Source: JAPLGZ01 sp038318235
GTDB taxonomy: Bacteria > Chloroflexota > Anaerolineae > Caldilineales > Caldilineaceae
DNA: 50,412 nt
Direction: 5' to 3'
Assembly (NCBI GenBank): GCA_038318235.1
Contig: JBBQBY010000002.1
Span: forward strand, 1 to 50,412
The notes under the pieces were generated by a model, which was given only the letters and a program-made list of their open reading frames with translations, had not been told where the DNA came from and ran no database searches. Shown here piece after piece: positions 1-7,033 of this stretch (position 1 is its first letter; each line of letters begins with the position of its first letter). The translations under genes and the position numbers were made by a program.

Positions 1-438
1 CTGCTCAGTGGCGGCAATGCCCCGTGGAGTGGACTGAAGAAAACACCGCCCGAAGCCGAAGTGATGGCCGCCATTTTGGATATTATGGGTGTGCCGAAAA
101 CAGCGTTATGGTTGGAAAGTAAGTCGCGCAACACCGAGGAAAACGCGGTGGAGAGCCGCAAAATGCTCGATAGCGAAGGCGTAAATTCGATCATTTTGGT
201 CACGTCAGCCCTGCACATGCCGCGCGCGGTGCGTCTGTTTGAGCAACAGGGGCTTACGGTGATGCCGGCGCCGACCGACTTTATGGTGACCGATGACGAC
301 TGGGCCTATTACACGCAACCATCGATCGACGTGCAATTGATGAACTTGTTTCCGAGCGCCTCCGACTTGCAGCTAACTTCACAGGCGATCAAAGAAGAAC
401 TTGGCGCCCTCTTCTATCAATTGCGCGGTTGGCGTTGA
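1..438 (+). CDS. YdcF-like (DUF218) protein, C-terminal part
   Basis: The reading frame is open from base 1, so the start lies outside the window. The visible 145 residues start with LLSGGNAPWSG and carry the DUF218 signature: an SGG turn, then EAEVM...L...GVP, then the SRNTEENA block with the conserved Arg-Asn-Thr-x-Glu-Asn, then a VTSALHMPRA strand-helix. In the family these motifs line a small Rossmann-like fold; E. coli members (ElyC, SanA, YdcF) are linked to envelope carbon-lipid or peptidoglycan metabolism, but substrate is unproven. An N-terminal membrane anchor would be expected in the missing part. Recognition of the family is firm; the role is not assigned. Confidence 0.85.
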   Translation: MLSGGNAPWSGLKKTPPEAEVMAAILDIMGVPKTALWLESKSRNTEENAVESRKMLDSEGVNSIILVTSALHMPRAVRLFEQQGLTVMPAPTDFMVTDDDWAYYTQPSIDVQLMNLFPSASDLQLTSQAIKEELGALFYQLRGWR

Positions 439-588
439 GGTCAAAACTTACGCATACCAGGCCCCAAAGAACGACCGAATGTCCATCCAAAACTTGTCCT
501 GCTACGAGACAAAGCTTTTGGGTTCAACCGGAATTCAGGGGGTTGACAGGTCCGCCCAGGGCTAAAGCTACCGGGCTAACCGAAGATC

Positions 589-608
589 AAGGCCGGTTAA
601 CCGGCCTT
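589..608. repeat. 20-bp perfect palindrome in intergenic repeat region
   Basis: A perfect palindrome AAGGCCGGTTAACCGGCCTT, flanked by further complementary stretches (gctaaccgaag on the left, cttcggttggg on the right), so a longer hairpin of roughly 570-620 can form. It sits in the 500-base gene-free stretch 439-939, which otherwise holds only the 712-863 repeat. Confidence 0.7.
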
Positions 609-711
609 CGGTTGGGACTAGCCCTGTCCATTCATGCCGGGGCGCTGTCAACCCCGGCTCGACTGAGCTCGCCGAACGTCCTGAACCACCATTGAACCAC
701 ATTTTGTTTTC

Positions 712-863
712 CTTAGGCCATGTCAATGAAATAAGGATCCCGCGTTTGCCGAACAAAATCATGCGTAGGTGCGTGCTTTTAGCCGCACGTGCTGCGTATA
801 CCCCAATGGTGCGGCTACAAGCACGCACCTACTGGATCCTTTATGCTTTGATCGCGCCTTAGT
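712..863. repeat. 152-bp hairpin repeat, copy A
   Basis: The central hairpin has arms taggtgcgtgctt.. / ..aagcacgcaccta around a short loop with core 788-807. The flanks contain two ggatcc sites. A second copy lies at 23176-23327 in the opposite orientation, with nearly identical flanks. A shorter relative with the same gtaggtgcgg arm start is at 9985-10051. No ORF is involved, so this is best read as a non-coding MITE/REP-like element. Confidence 0.85.
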
Positions 864-939
864 GGCTTTGTGCCTTAGTGGGCGCGGCTCTGCATAACGT
901 AAGTTATTTATTTTCTCGATAAACATCCAGATCTACAGC

Positions 940-1665
940 ATGGCCCGTACAATGACCGCTGACGAAATACTCGTCGAAATTTTTGAAGACCAACCTCATC
1001 CGCTGCGCGCCCCTTTCACCACCTGGCTTACCACATCTAAGCGCTTCCGTAGCTTTGCCGAAAATTATCGCACAAAAATTCGCGCCAAAATCAAGGCTAA
1101 GCACGATGCCGAAAATCTCCAGGATCTCGCCTTCGAATTAGCAACAGCCTACCGATTATTGCAGGATCCGCGGCTTAATTTGGCCTATGAGCACCGCGCG
1201 ATCGGTCAGGCGCGGCGGCCTGATTTCGCCGTCAGCTTCACAACAAAATTCACGTTTAGCGTGGAAGTTACACGCATGCAACCAATCCAAGCGGACGATA
1301 CAGAACGCGAAAACAGCAAACTACAGTATGTGATCGCCAGCAAACTGGCCCAAATGTTGCCGGGGATGATCAATGTGCTGGTGATTGGCGCAGACGAAAG
1401 CAATATCCACAATTTCGATGTAAATGCCGCGCTGCTTCAGCTAAAAAAGCGCGCCGATGCCAAAGACGCCCTTTTGTTTAACCGTAGCGGTGCGCGCGAT
1501 GGGGCTGATTTTTTTCGCGCCTATCAACGATTAAGCGGAATTCTCCTGGGTAGCGCACAAAACAGGACAAGCCATGACCCGCCAATTTTGTGGGTAAACA
1601 AAGAGGCGCGCCATCCCTTGCCCGCGACGCTACAAACATTACTAAAAGTTCAAGGCGGAAGGTAA
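940..1665 (+). CDS. Hypothetical protein, possible PD-(D/E)XK-type fold
   Basis: 241 residues, no signal peptide or membrane segment. The N-terminal 80 residues are helical and basic. Around residues 88-112 there is RRPDFAVSF followed by FSVEVTR, an arrangement (Asp on one strand, Glu-x-Thr/Lys on the next) resembling the core of PD-(D/E)XK nucleases, although the usual Lys is replaced by Thr. The C-terminal half has hydrophobic beta strands (MINVLVIGAD) and helices. The start ATG 940 has no clear Shine-Dalgarno. It is followed by a gene pair of DUF6883/DUF4926 type. Family not recognised with confidence; the nuclease suggestion is inference from motif layout alone. Confidence 0.65.
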   Translation: MARTMTADEILVEIFEDQPHPLRAPFTTWLTTSKRFRSFAENYRTKIRAKIKAKHDAENLQDLAFELATAYRLLQDPRLNLAYEHRAIGQARRPDFAVSFTTKFTFSVEVTRMQPIQADDTERENSKLQYVIASKLAQMLPGMINVLVIGADESNIHNFDVNAALLQLKKRADAKDALLFNRSGARDGADFFRAYQRLSGILLGSAQNRTSHDPPILWVNKEARHPLPATLQTLLKVQGGR

Positions 1666-1707
1666 GCTACAAGCTTGTGTGCATATACGGCATTGCTTGC
1701 CTAATTA

Positions 1708-1716
1708 TGTTATAAT
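1708..1716 (+). promoter_or_regulatory. Extended -10 promoter for the DUF6883/DUF4926 genes
   Basis: TGTTATAAT is a perfect extended -10 (TGnTATAAT) with no convincing -35. It lies 40 bases upstream of the TTG at 1757 and downstream of the longest possible start at 1679, which argues for the shorter start of the following gene. Confidence 0.55.
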
Positions 1717-1756
1717 ATGGGGCAAATTATATGAACACTCGTTAAAGGCGCGAATC

Positions 1757-2101
1757 TTGAAATTTTCCGATCTGACTGACGAAATCGTGATTGATCACCG
1801 CAAGTTGACGGAATATGCGCTAGATTATAATTCTGGGCGCGGGAAAGACAAGGCATTTGTTTTTGAACAGGTGTTAGGCTTTACAAAGGAGAATCATCAG
1901 GAATTACTTAGCCAGCTAACGGCAAAGTGTTTCCACGCCAATGCTAAATTTTATCGAGAAATTGAATAGGGCACTTTATATCAAATCGATGTCTTAATTG
2001 ATGGTGCCAATAACAACCAGGCATTGGTTCGCACCGGTTGGCTTATAAGACCCGAAACGCGTTCAGCACCTCTCACAACAATTTATGTGACAAAAGGATA
2101 A
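1757..2101 (+). pseudogene. DUF6883 protein gene interrupted by in-frame amber codon
   Basis: Read from TTG 1757 the frame gives LKFSDLTDEIVIDHRKLTEY, then RGKDKAFVFEQVLGF, matching the N-terminal half of DUF6883 proteins. A TAG at 1967-1969 stops it after 70 codons, but the same frame continues without further stops to TAA 2099-2101. That continuation reads GTLYQIDVLIDG..., ALVRTGWLIRPE and APLTTIYV, which is the expected C-terminal half of the family. A single base change (for example AAG or CAG to TAG) explains the break. DUF6883 genes commonly precede DUF4926 genes, as here. Function of the family is unknown; a toxin-immunity or TA-like role is only a guess. Readthrough or sequencing error are alternatives to a true pseudogene. 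Confidence 0.75.
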
Positions 2102-2106
2102 CGCGA

Positions 2107-2469
2107 ATGCCAGAATTATTCGATGTCGTAGAAGTAATTATCAATCTACCCAAAGAAAATGTACGGGCAGGTATGCAGGGCACTATTGTCGAAAAGTTTT
2201 CAGACCTAGCCTATTTAATTGAATTTTCTAATGAACAAGGTGAGACCATAGAAATGGCAAGTTTAATAACCAACCACTTCATCGTGGTCTGGCGCAATGC
2301 AACGCATGCATGGGTGCCGCTCAGTGAACAAGCCACAGCAATCATGGCTAATTTATCGAATGATGCAGTGCGCGAAGTATTAGATTTCGCTCGCTTCCTC
2401 GCTGCTCGCGCCGATCAAAAGACGACCCAGCACAGCACAAACATTAATGAGAAACCGATACTAGCATAG
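2107..2469 (+). CDS. DUF4926 domain protein with DUF2281-like tail
   Basis: 120 residues from ATG 2107, preceded by AAAAGGA at a good distance; the longer frame from 2038 overlaps the upstream gene and has no ribosome site. Residues 1-60 (PELFDVVEVIINLP, then GTIVEKF, YLIEFSNEQGETI) form the small beta-barrel pattern of DUF4926. The last 40 residues, ending with VREVLDFARFLAAR, look like the C-terminal helix of DUF2281/antitoxin-like proteins. It is the usual partner of the broken DUF6883 gene upstream, five bases away from its final stop. The radical SAM gene starts two bases after its stop. Function unknown; the pair may be a toxin-antitoxin-like unit whose first member is dead. Confidence 0.7.
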   Translation: MPELFDVVEVIINLPKENVRAGMQGTIVEKFSDLAYLIEFSNEQGETIEMASLITNHFIVVWRNATHAWVPLSEQATAIMANLSNDAVREVLDFARFLAARADQKTTQHSTNINEKPILA

Positions 2470-2470
2470 C

Positions 2471-4333
2471 ATGACAAAAACAAACCTGAAACAGCGCGGG
2501 CCGACCGCAAAATCGGACAGACAAAGTTATCAAAGCAGGCCCAACGAAACTGGCGCCATTACCAAAAATTGGGGCGGCAAATTTACGGTGGCGCTTACCA
2601 TGCCCAACACGTACTATGTAGGCATGAGCAGCCTGGCGCTCCAAATCCTCTACCGCATGTTCAACGACGAACCGGACGTGGTTTGCGAACGGATCTTTTG
2701 GGAAAAGGGCTTGGGGCAAAGTGGTAAGCCCTTGCTCTCGCTGGAAAACGAGCGCCCGGTCAGTGAGTTTGATGTCTGGGCCTTTACGATCTCCTGGGAG
2801 ATGGACTATTTTAACGTCGTTGAGTTGCTCCGCCAAGCAGGCATCCCACCGTTGGCGCGAGATCGGCAGACGTCCAAACAGTGGGATGGGCGTGACTGGC
2901 CGCTGCTAATTGCCGGCGGCCCTGGCGTAACCATGAACCCCGAGCCGATTGCACCTTTCTTTGACGCCATTTTGATTGGCGAAGGTGAAGAGGCGGTGCC
3001 GCAATTTATCGAACTGTGTCGCGAAGGATTGGATGACATCGATAATCTGCTGGCGACGCTCGACCGGACACCCGGTTGGTACGTGCCTAGCTTGCGCCCT
3101 TCCAACCGCAATCATGAAGCATTCCGCAAAGTCGAGCGGTTGTGGGTGCGCAATTTACCCAATTTTAGCACCAGCAGCACGCTCTATACACCCGACACCG
3201 AATTCAGCGCTATGCATTTGATGGAAATCGCGCGTGGGTGTGGACGGGGCTGTCGCTTTTGTCTGGCCGGCTATGTCTATCGCCCCGCGCGTGAGCAGCC
3301 GCTGGACAATTTACTCAAGTCCGCCGAAATGGCGCTCTCCAATGGCTACACGAAGGTTGGTTTGGTCAGCGCGGCGGTGAGTGATCATACGCAGATCGAC
3401 GAGATGGCGGTTGAATTACAGCGCATGGGGGCCACGATCAGCGCCAGTTCGATGCGCATGGACCCGATCAGCTTGCCGTTGATCAAGGCAATGGCCGAAA
3501 CCGGTGCGCGCAATTTGACGGTCGCGCCTGAAGCCGGCAGCCAACGCCTGCGCAATGTGATCAACAAGACGCAGACCGAAGAACAGATGATGCGCGCGAT
3601 TGCGCTGGCCCAGGAATTAAACTTTCCGCAGGTCAAGCTCTATTTTATGGTCGGCCACCCCACCGAAACCGATGACGATATCCAGGCTTTGATTGACTTC
3701 ACAATGGAGGCGCGTAAGCACTTCAAACGGCGCATTGCGATCAACGCCACGCCCTTTGTGCCCAAGGCCCACACGCCTTTCCAGTGGGAAGGCATGACCG
3801 CCAGCCCCGTGATTCGCGCCCGCCAGAAGATGATCCATCGCGCGCTGGCGCGCCACGGCGTCGATGTGCGCGCCGACGCGCCTGATTGGGCGGAGGTGCA
3901 GGCCGTGCTTAGTCGCGGCGACCGGCGCTTGTCCGAAGTATTGCTGGCGATCCCGTCTGGTGGGTTGACCGTGCGCAGTTTCTTCCAGACAATGGAAGAT
4001 GTAGGATTGGACAGGGAACATTACACCGGCCGCTGGGAAATTGGTGCGCCAGTGCCGTGGGACATTGTGCAGAGCGGCGTCAGCGAAAACTATTTTCACT
4101 ACGAACTCCGCCTGGCGGCCCAGGATAAGACCGGCTTAAGCTGTCCGCCTGATTCGGCCGGCTGTCTCAGTTGCCAAGCCTGCGACCCCGATTGGGCCTT
4201 TCGCTTTGGCGGCAATGAAAATCGCCCTGTACCCGAAGCGAAAGGTGGCCCGTGGCGCGCCCAGGATTGGCTGCCGTGGACGAAGTTAAAGAACGAGAAA
4301 CATGGTGTGGTCGCGCCGATTGAGTTGAGTTGA
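2471..4333 (+). CDS. B12-type radical SAM protein (TIGR03960 family)
   Basis: 620 residues. An N-terminal region resembling a cobalamin-binding fold (residues about 35-190, including FTVALTMPNTYYVGMSSLAL and LIAGGPGVTMNPEP) precedes the radical SAM core. The cluster motif is C257-x3-C261-x2-C264 in ARGCGRGCRFC, followed by AGYVYRPAREQP, which is diagnostic of this family. VAPEAGSQRLRNVINK is another conserved block. A Cys-rich tail (CPPDSAGCLSCQACDPDW) follows near residue 560. The family often sits beside or is fused to TIGR03936/DUF2344, which is absent here. The protein would bind a 4Fe-4S cluster and generate a 5'-deoxyadenosyl radical; the substrate is unknown. It starts two bases after the DUF4926 gene, so the genes are probably co-transcribed. 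Confidence 0.9.
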   Translation: MTKTNLKQRGPTAKSDRQSYQSRPNETGAITKNWGGKFTVALTMPNTYYVGMSSLALQILYRMFNDEPDVVCERIFWEKGLGQSGKPLLSLENERPVSEFDVWAFTISWEMDYFNVVELLRQAGIPPLARDRQTSKQWDGRDWPLLIAGGPGVTMNPEPIAPFFDAILIGEGEEAVPQFIELCREGLDDIDNLLATLDRTPGWYVPSLRPSNRNHEAFRKVERLWVRNLPNFSTSSTLYTPDTEFSAMHLMEIARGCGRGCRFCLAGYVYRPAREQPLDNLLKSAEMALSNGYTKVGLVSAAVSDHTQIDEMAVELQRMGATISASSMRMDPISLPLIKAMAETGARNLTVAPEAGSQRLRNVINKTQTEEQMMRAIALAQELNFPQVKLYFMVGHPTETDDDIQALIDFTMEARKHFKRRIAINATPFVPKAHTPFQWEGMTASPVIRARQKMIHRALARHGVDVRADAPDWAEVQAVLSRGDRRLSEVLLAIPSGGLTVRSFFQTMEDVGLDREHYTGRWEIGAPVPWDIVQSGVSENYFHYELRLAAQDKTGLSCPPDSAGCLSCQACDPDWAFRFGGNENRPVPEAKGGPWRAQDWLPWTKLKNEKHGVVAPIELS

Positions 4334-4369
4334 AACTGGCTAACGAACAGAATTCATGGAGTAGTTGAC

Positions 4370-4828
4370 ATGACGATCATTTTAGAGCAATATCCCATCC
4401 CTGAAACGGGTAGCTTTGAAATTCACCAAACCATCGACCTGCAAGTCTCAGCCAAACAAGCACAACGCAAAGTCGATACATGGCTCATGAATGAAGTCAG
4501 CTACATGATGGGAGCTGAAGCGCCAACGCTGGTCATTGGTGAGCGAACGGTTTGGCGCGTGCCAGCCTATTTCAGTTCACCTGGTTCAGGACGCGTGGGC
4601 ACGGTTGGACAAGTTGACGTGGATGCGCAGACGGGAGAGTTGTATAACGTGCGTAATGCCAAAGCTGGCATTATCCGCTGCGCCAGAGGATTAGCGAAAA
4701 AATTACCACCGTTTCGTGTACGCGAGGTTCCGCCTGAATATCTTGCGACCAACGTTCCTCGCGCACCCTTGTTAATGATTAATGAAGATGGGTATGTAGT
4801 TCCCGCGCCATCTGCCGACAACCCTTAA
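4370..4828 (+). CDS. Hypothetical protein, PepSY-like, paralogue of the 18374 gene
   Basis: 152 residues, no signal peptide. ATG 4370 is preceded by GGAG. The middle part reads ARKQ..KVDTWL, TLVIGERTVWRVPAYF, GTVGQVDVDAQTGEL, a pattern also found in the protein encoded at 18374-18754 (GEEPVWRIPVHL, TTLGFIEVDAMT). The VDaqTGel strand recalls PepSY-type modules that hold or inhibit peptidases. The stop is two bases before the GTG of a C39-like peptidase gene, and the paralogue at 18374 is likewise followed by a C39 remnant. This is therefore a two-gene cassette, and a chaperone or inhibitor role for the peptidase is inferred from position only. Confidence 0.7.
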   Translation: MTIILEQYPIPETGSFEIHQTIDLQVSAKQAQRKVDTWLMNEVSYMMGAEAPTLVIGERTVWRVPAYFSSPGSGRVGTVGQVDVDAQTGELYNVRNAKAGIIRCARGLAKKLPPFRVREVPPEYLATNVPRAPLLMINEDGYVVPAPSADNP

Positions 4829-4830
4829 CC

Positions 4831-5307
4831 GTGTCGATACAAAACCGTTTTTCATCAATCATTTTACCTGTTCGCCATCTGCATCAGCCAGAGCCAGGCG
4901 AATGTTTGGCCGCGTGCGCCGCCATGGTGCTGACGTACTTGCGCGTCACTGTTCACTACCAACGCTTGTTCAAGGCGCTGCACATCCAGAAAGGGCTTGG
5001 CACGCCTTTCCCGAACATCCGTGCGTTGACGCAGTTCGGCATCAACATCACGTATCAACAGGGTGCGCTTATCGATCTCTACACTTTTCTGCGCAATGAT
5101 CGCCCGATCATTGTCCCGGTGAAAACGCTAGAACTACCGCACTGGACGGAAGATACCGATCATGCGATAGTCGTGGTCGGAATAGATGAACAATCAGTTT
5201 ATATCAACGACCCCGCGTTTGCGTCGGCTCCCATTCCAGTCTCACACGGCGATTTTGGCCTAGCGTGGCTGGAACGTGATGAATATTATGCGGTGTTGGC
5301 GCCGTGA
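4831..5307 (+). CDS. C39-like cysteine peptidase domain protein
   Basis: 158 residues from GTG 4831, directly behind the preceding gene. It shows the papain-like C39 layout: Gln19 and Cys25 in HQPEPGECLAACAAMVL, His111 in TDHAIVVVG and Asp127 in YINDPAF. The catalytic triad of the family (Cys, His, Asp) therefore looks intact. There is no signal peptide, membrane segment or ABC transporter fusion, so it is a stand-alone cytoplasmic domain, unlike bacteriocin-exporter C39 domains that cleave double-glycine leaders. Substrate unknown. A decayed homologue lies at 18708-18845. Confidence 0.82.
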   Translation: MSIQNRFSSIILPVRHLHQPEPGECLAACAAMVLTYLRVTVHYQRLFKALHIQKGLGTPFPNIRALTQFGINITYQQGALIDLYTFLRNDRPIIVPVKTLELPHWTEDTDHAIVVVGIDEQSVYINDPAFASAPIPVSHGDFGLAWLERDEYYAVLAP

Positions 5308-5357
5308 CATAAACTTCTTCTGCCAAAGCAGCCTGCTTGTAAACATTCTATATTCTC

Positions 5358-5386
5358 TTGGAATTGCAGGCAATTTATGCTACACT
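5358..5386 (+). promoter_or_regulatory. Housekeeping-type promoter of the sigma factor gene
   Basis: TTGGAA, 17-base spacer, TACACT with an upstream TGC (extended -10). Transcription would start near 5393, giving a leader of about 65 bases before the sigma-like gene at 5458. Confidence 0.6.
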
Positions 5387-5457
5387 TTGCCCCAGCTATT
5401 ATCGTCATGCCGTTTCCCAAATACGAACGTTCAAGCTAAGTCGCAGAATGGGTTGCT

Positions 5458-6213
5458 ATGTCCAACTCGGATCACAATCTAACACAACTGTGTACCGAGT
5501 GCCAACGCGAGCGCGCCGACTTTCGCGCGGGCAAGACCAAGGCTTCCCCGGCCTGCGTTGAACTTTTTCGCCGCGCCTTTGCGGGCGATCACGGTGCTTG
5601 GAACGCCATTTTTGACGAAGTATTTACCCAAGATATCAAACAATACGTGCAGGCCGCACGTCAGGAATATATAGCCATGCGCGGCTTTGCGCCGTTTGAT
5701 CTGGAAGATGCCGAGCAAGAGACCCGCATCACTTTCTGGCGTTATGCCCCCAATGCGGCGACTTTGTTGGAGGGTAGTGAACTTGGAAAGATTATCGAAT
5801 ATCTAAAAAAGTGCGCTAAGAGTGGCGTGGCTCTAGCTGCTCGCCGCAACCGTGAACAAACGATCCCGCTAGCGCAATTGGCCGGTGAAGAGGAGACAGA
5901 GAAAGCGGGCGAGGAAGCATCAGCGCAGCAGAAAACCCGGCATCCCGCGCAGGTTGGTTTCGAGGAACCGCTGCTGGCACGCCAGGCCTTGCTAGATGAA
6001 TTACGCAAACTCGTCACCATCGATCCAGAGCCGCAACAAGCCGAGGTGGTGGTGATTGAGTGTTTCTTGAACGAGCTACCCCCGCGCGACCTACCCGCCT
6101 TGCACCCCCAACTCTTCGCGAAGACCGGTGATGTCAACACGGTTTTGCAACGCATCCGCCGGCGTGCGGAAAAACAACCGTATTTTCGCAAATTGCTAGG
6201 GGATGAAGTGTAA
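5458..6213 (+). CDS. Sigma-70-like (ECF-type) RNA polymerase sigma factor
   Basis: 251 residues. Residues about 30-100 resemble sigma region 2: CVELFRRAFAGDHGAWNAIF, then DLEDAEQETRITFWRY, the acidic DxEDAxQET segment being typical of the core-binding helix. A polar, Glu-rich linker follows (residues about 140-165). The C-terminal 60 residues (FLNELPPRDLPALHPQLFA...NTVLQRIRRRAEK) fit a divergent region 4 helix-turn-helix of the type found in Chloroflexota sigma factors. Downstream are a zinc-finger anti-sigma-like gene and a CHAT protease gene. A promoter-like motif lies between this gene and the next and recurs at 9943 and 16280; this factor is the obvious candidate to read it. Sigma identity is likely, not certain, because region 4 is weakly conserved. 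Confidence 0.75.
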   Translation: MSNSDHNLTQLCTECQRERADFRAGKTKASPACVELFRRAFAGDHGAWNAIFDEVFTQDIKQYVQAARQEYIAMRGFAPFDLEDAEQETRITFWRYAPNAATLLEGSELGKIIEYLKKCAKSGVALAARRNREQTIPLAQLAGEEETEKAGEEASAQQKTRHPAQVGFEEPLLARQALLDELRKLVTIDPEPQQAEVVVIECFLNELPPRDLPALHPQLFAKTGDVNTVLQRIRRRAEKQPYFRKLLGDEV

Positions 6214-6230
6214 CTTCTCGCGAGAAATCA

Positions 6231-6267
6231 AAACTGCGCGCCGAAAATGTTGATGCGCCTGCATTTC
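6231..6267 (+). promoter_or_regulatory. Candidate alternative-sigma promoter, copy 1
   Basis: AAAC at 6231, CGCCGAAAA at 6239-6247, exactly 15 bases, ATTTC at 6263-6267. Identical blocks with identical spacing occur at 9943-9979 and 16280-16316. Here it lies between the sigma-like gene and the anti-sigma/CHAT genes, 34 bases before ATG 6302. Confidence 0.7.
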
Positions 6268-6301
6268 TAAGCAATAGACCGCCATGTGCGCGGAGGTATT
6301 T

Positions 6302-7015
6302 ATGCCCAAAAATGAACGCTGCCAGTTTGACGATGTAACACTTTTAGATTATGTACGCAATGCCGTCCCCGCCGATGTGCGGCAGACAATCGAAGAATCG
6401 CCGGACTGCATCAAGGCCGCGCAGAAGCTGGCGGATGAAATGCGCGTCTTAACGCCGTTGTTCCGGGAAACCGTTTGCCCGGAAATTGACACGCTGATCG
6501 ATTATCAGGAAGGGCGCATCACGGGTACACCACGCCTGGTTATCTATCAACATATTCAGAAATGCAAGCAGTGCCAGGCCGAACTGGCAATGTTTGGGGC
6601 GATTGACGCCGTGCCCAATGTAGAACAGCCAGCGTTTTTTCGGCGCGTCGTCGAGGCGCTCTTTCAAGCGCCGACGTTGAGTCCGGTGGCGGTGCGCGGC
6701 GGCGGCCTCTATCGCACCCAGGTGCGGACACCGCAAATTAACATCCTGCTGCGCACCAGCAAGGCAACTGGCAAGCCGCGCACCTGGACGATTTACGGTC
6801 AACTGCGCACCGACGACGAAGCGCAAAATATCCAGTGTGAGCGCATTGTCCTTCAGGCATTGGACAAACCAGACAACATCGAAATCGAAACCGTTGTCGA
6901 AGCGCACGGCGTCTTTACCTGCAAAGGGCTGGCGCCAGGGCGCTATTCACTGCGCGTCGTCACGCCCGATGAGGAAATTCTGATTCGTGAACTGAAAGTG
7001 GGCGACGAGTTTTAA
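6302..7015 (+). CDS. Soluble zinc-finger anti-sigma-like protein with beta C-terminal domain
   Basis: 237 residues from ATG 6302, chosen because GGAGG ends six bases before it (an ATG at 6284 lacks a site). The N-terminal half holds C59 and H84-x3-C88-x2-C91 (QHIQKCKQC), the zf-HC2 pattern of zinc-containing anti-sigma factors. There is no transmembrane helix, so the protein is cytoplasmic, unlike most ECF anti-sigmas. The C-terminal 100 residues are beta-rich and end with CKGLAPGRYSLRVV, resembling carboxypeptidase-regulatory or CNA-B-like modules. It follows the sigma-like gene by 88 bases and precedes the CHAT gene by 18. I infer that it restrains the sigma factor and that the CHAT protease may act on it. 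Confidence 0.72.
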   Translation: MPKNERCQFDDVTLLDYVRNAVPADVRQTIEESPDCIKAAQKLADEMRVLTPLFRETVCPEIDTLIDYQEGRITGTPRLVIYQHIQKCKQCQAELAMFGAIDAVPNVEQPAFFRRVVEALFQAPTLSPVAVRGGGLYRTQVRTPQINILLRTSKATGKPRTWTIYGQLRTDDEAQNIQCERIVLQALDKPDNIEIETVVEAHGVFTCKGLAPGRYSLRVVTPDEEILIRELKVGDEF

Positions 7016-7033
7016 ACAGGAGTTACGCTTTCC

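Noticed and set aside
429..828. Open frames on both strands in the first intergenic region
   Set aside because: They arise from palindromic repeat DNA and show no family features or ribosome sites.
6625..6650. Reverse-strand CGCCGAAAA inside the anti-sigma gene
   Set aside because: No ATTTC at 15 bases; lies within coding sequence, so taken as chance.
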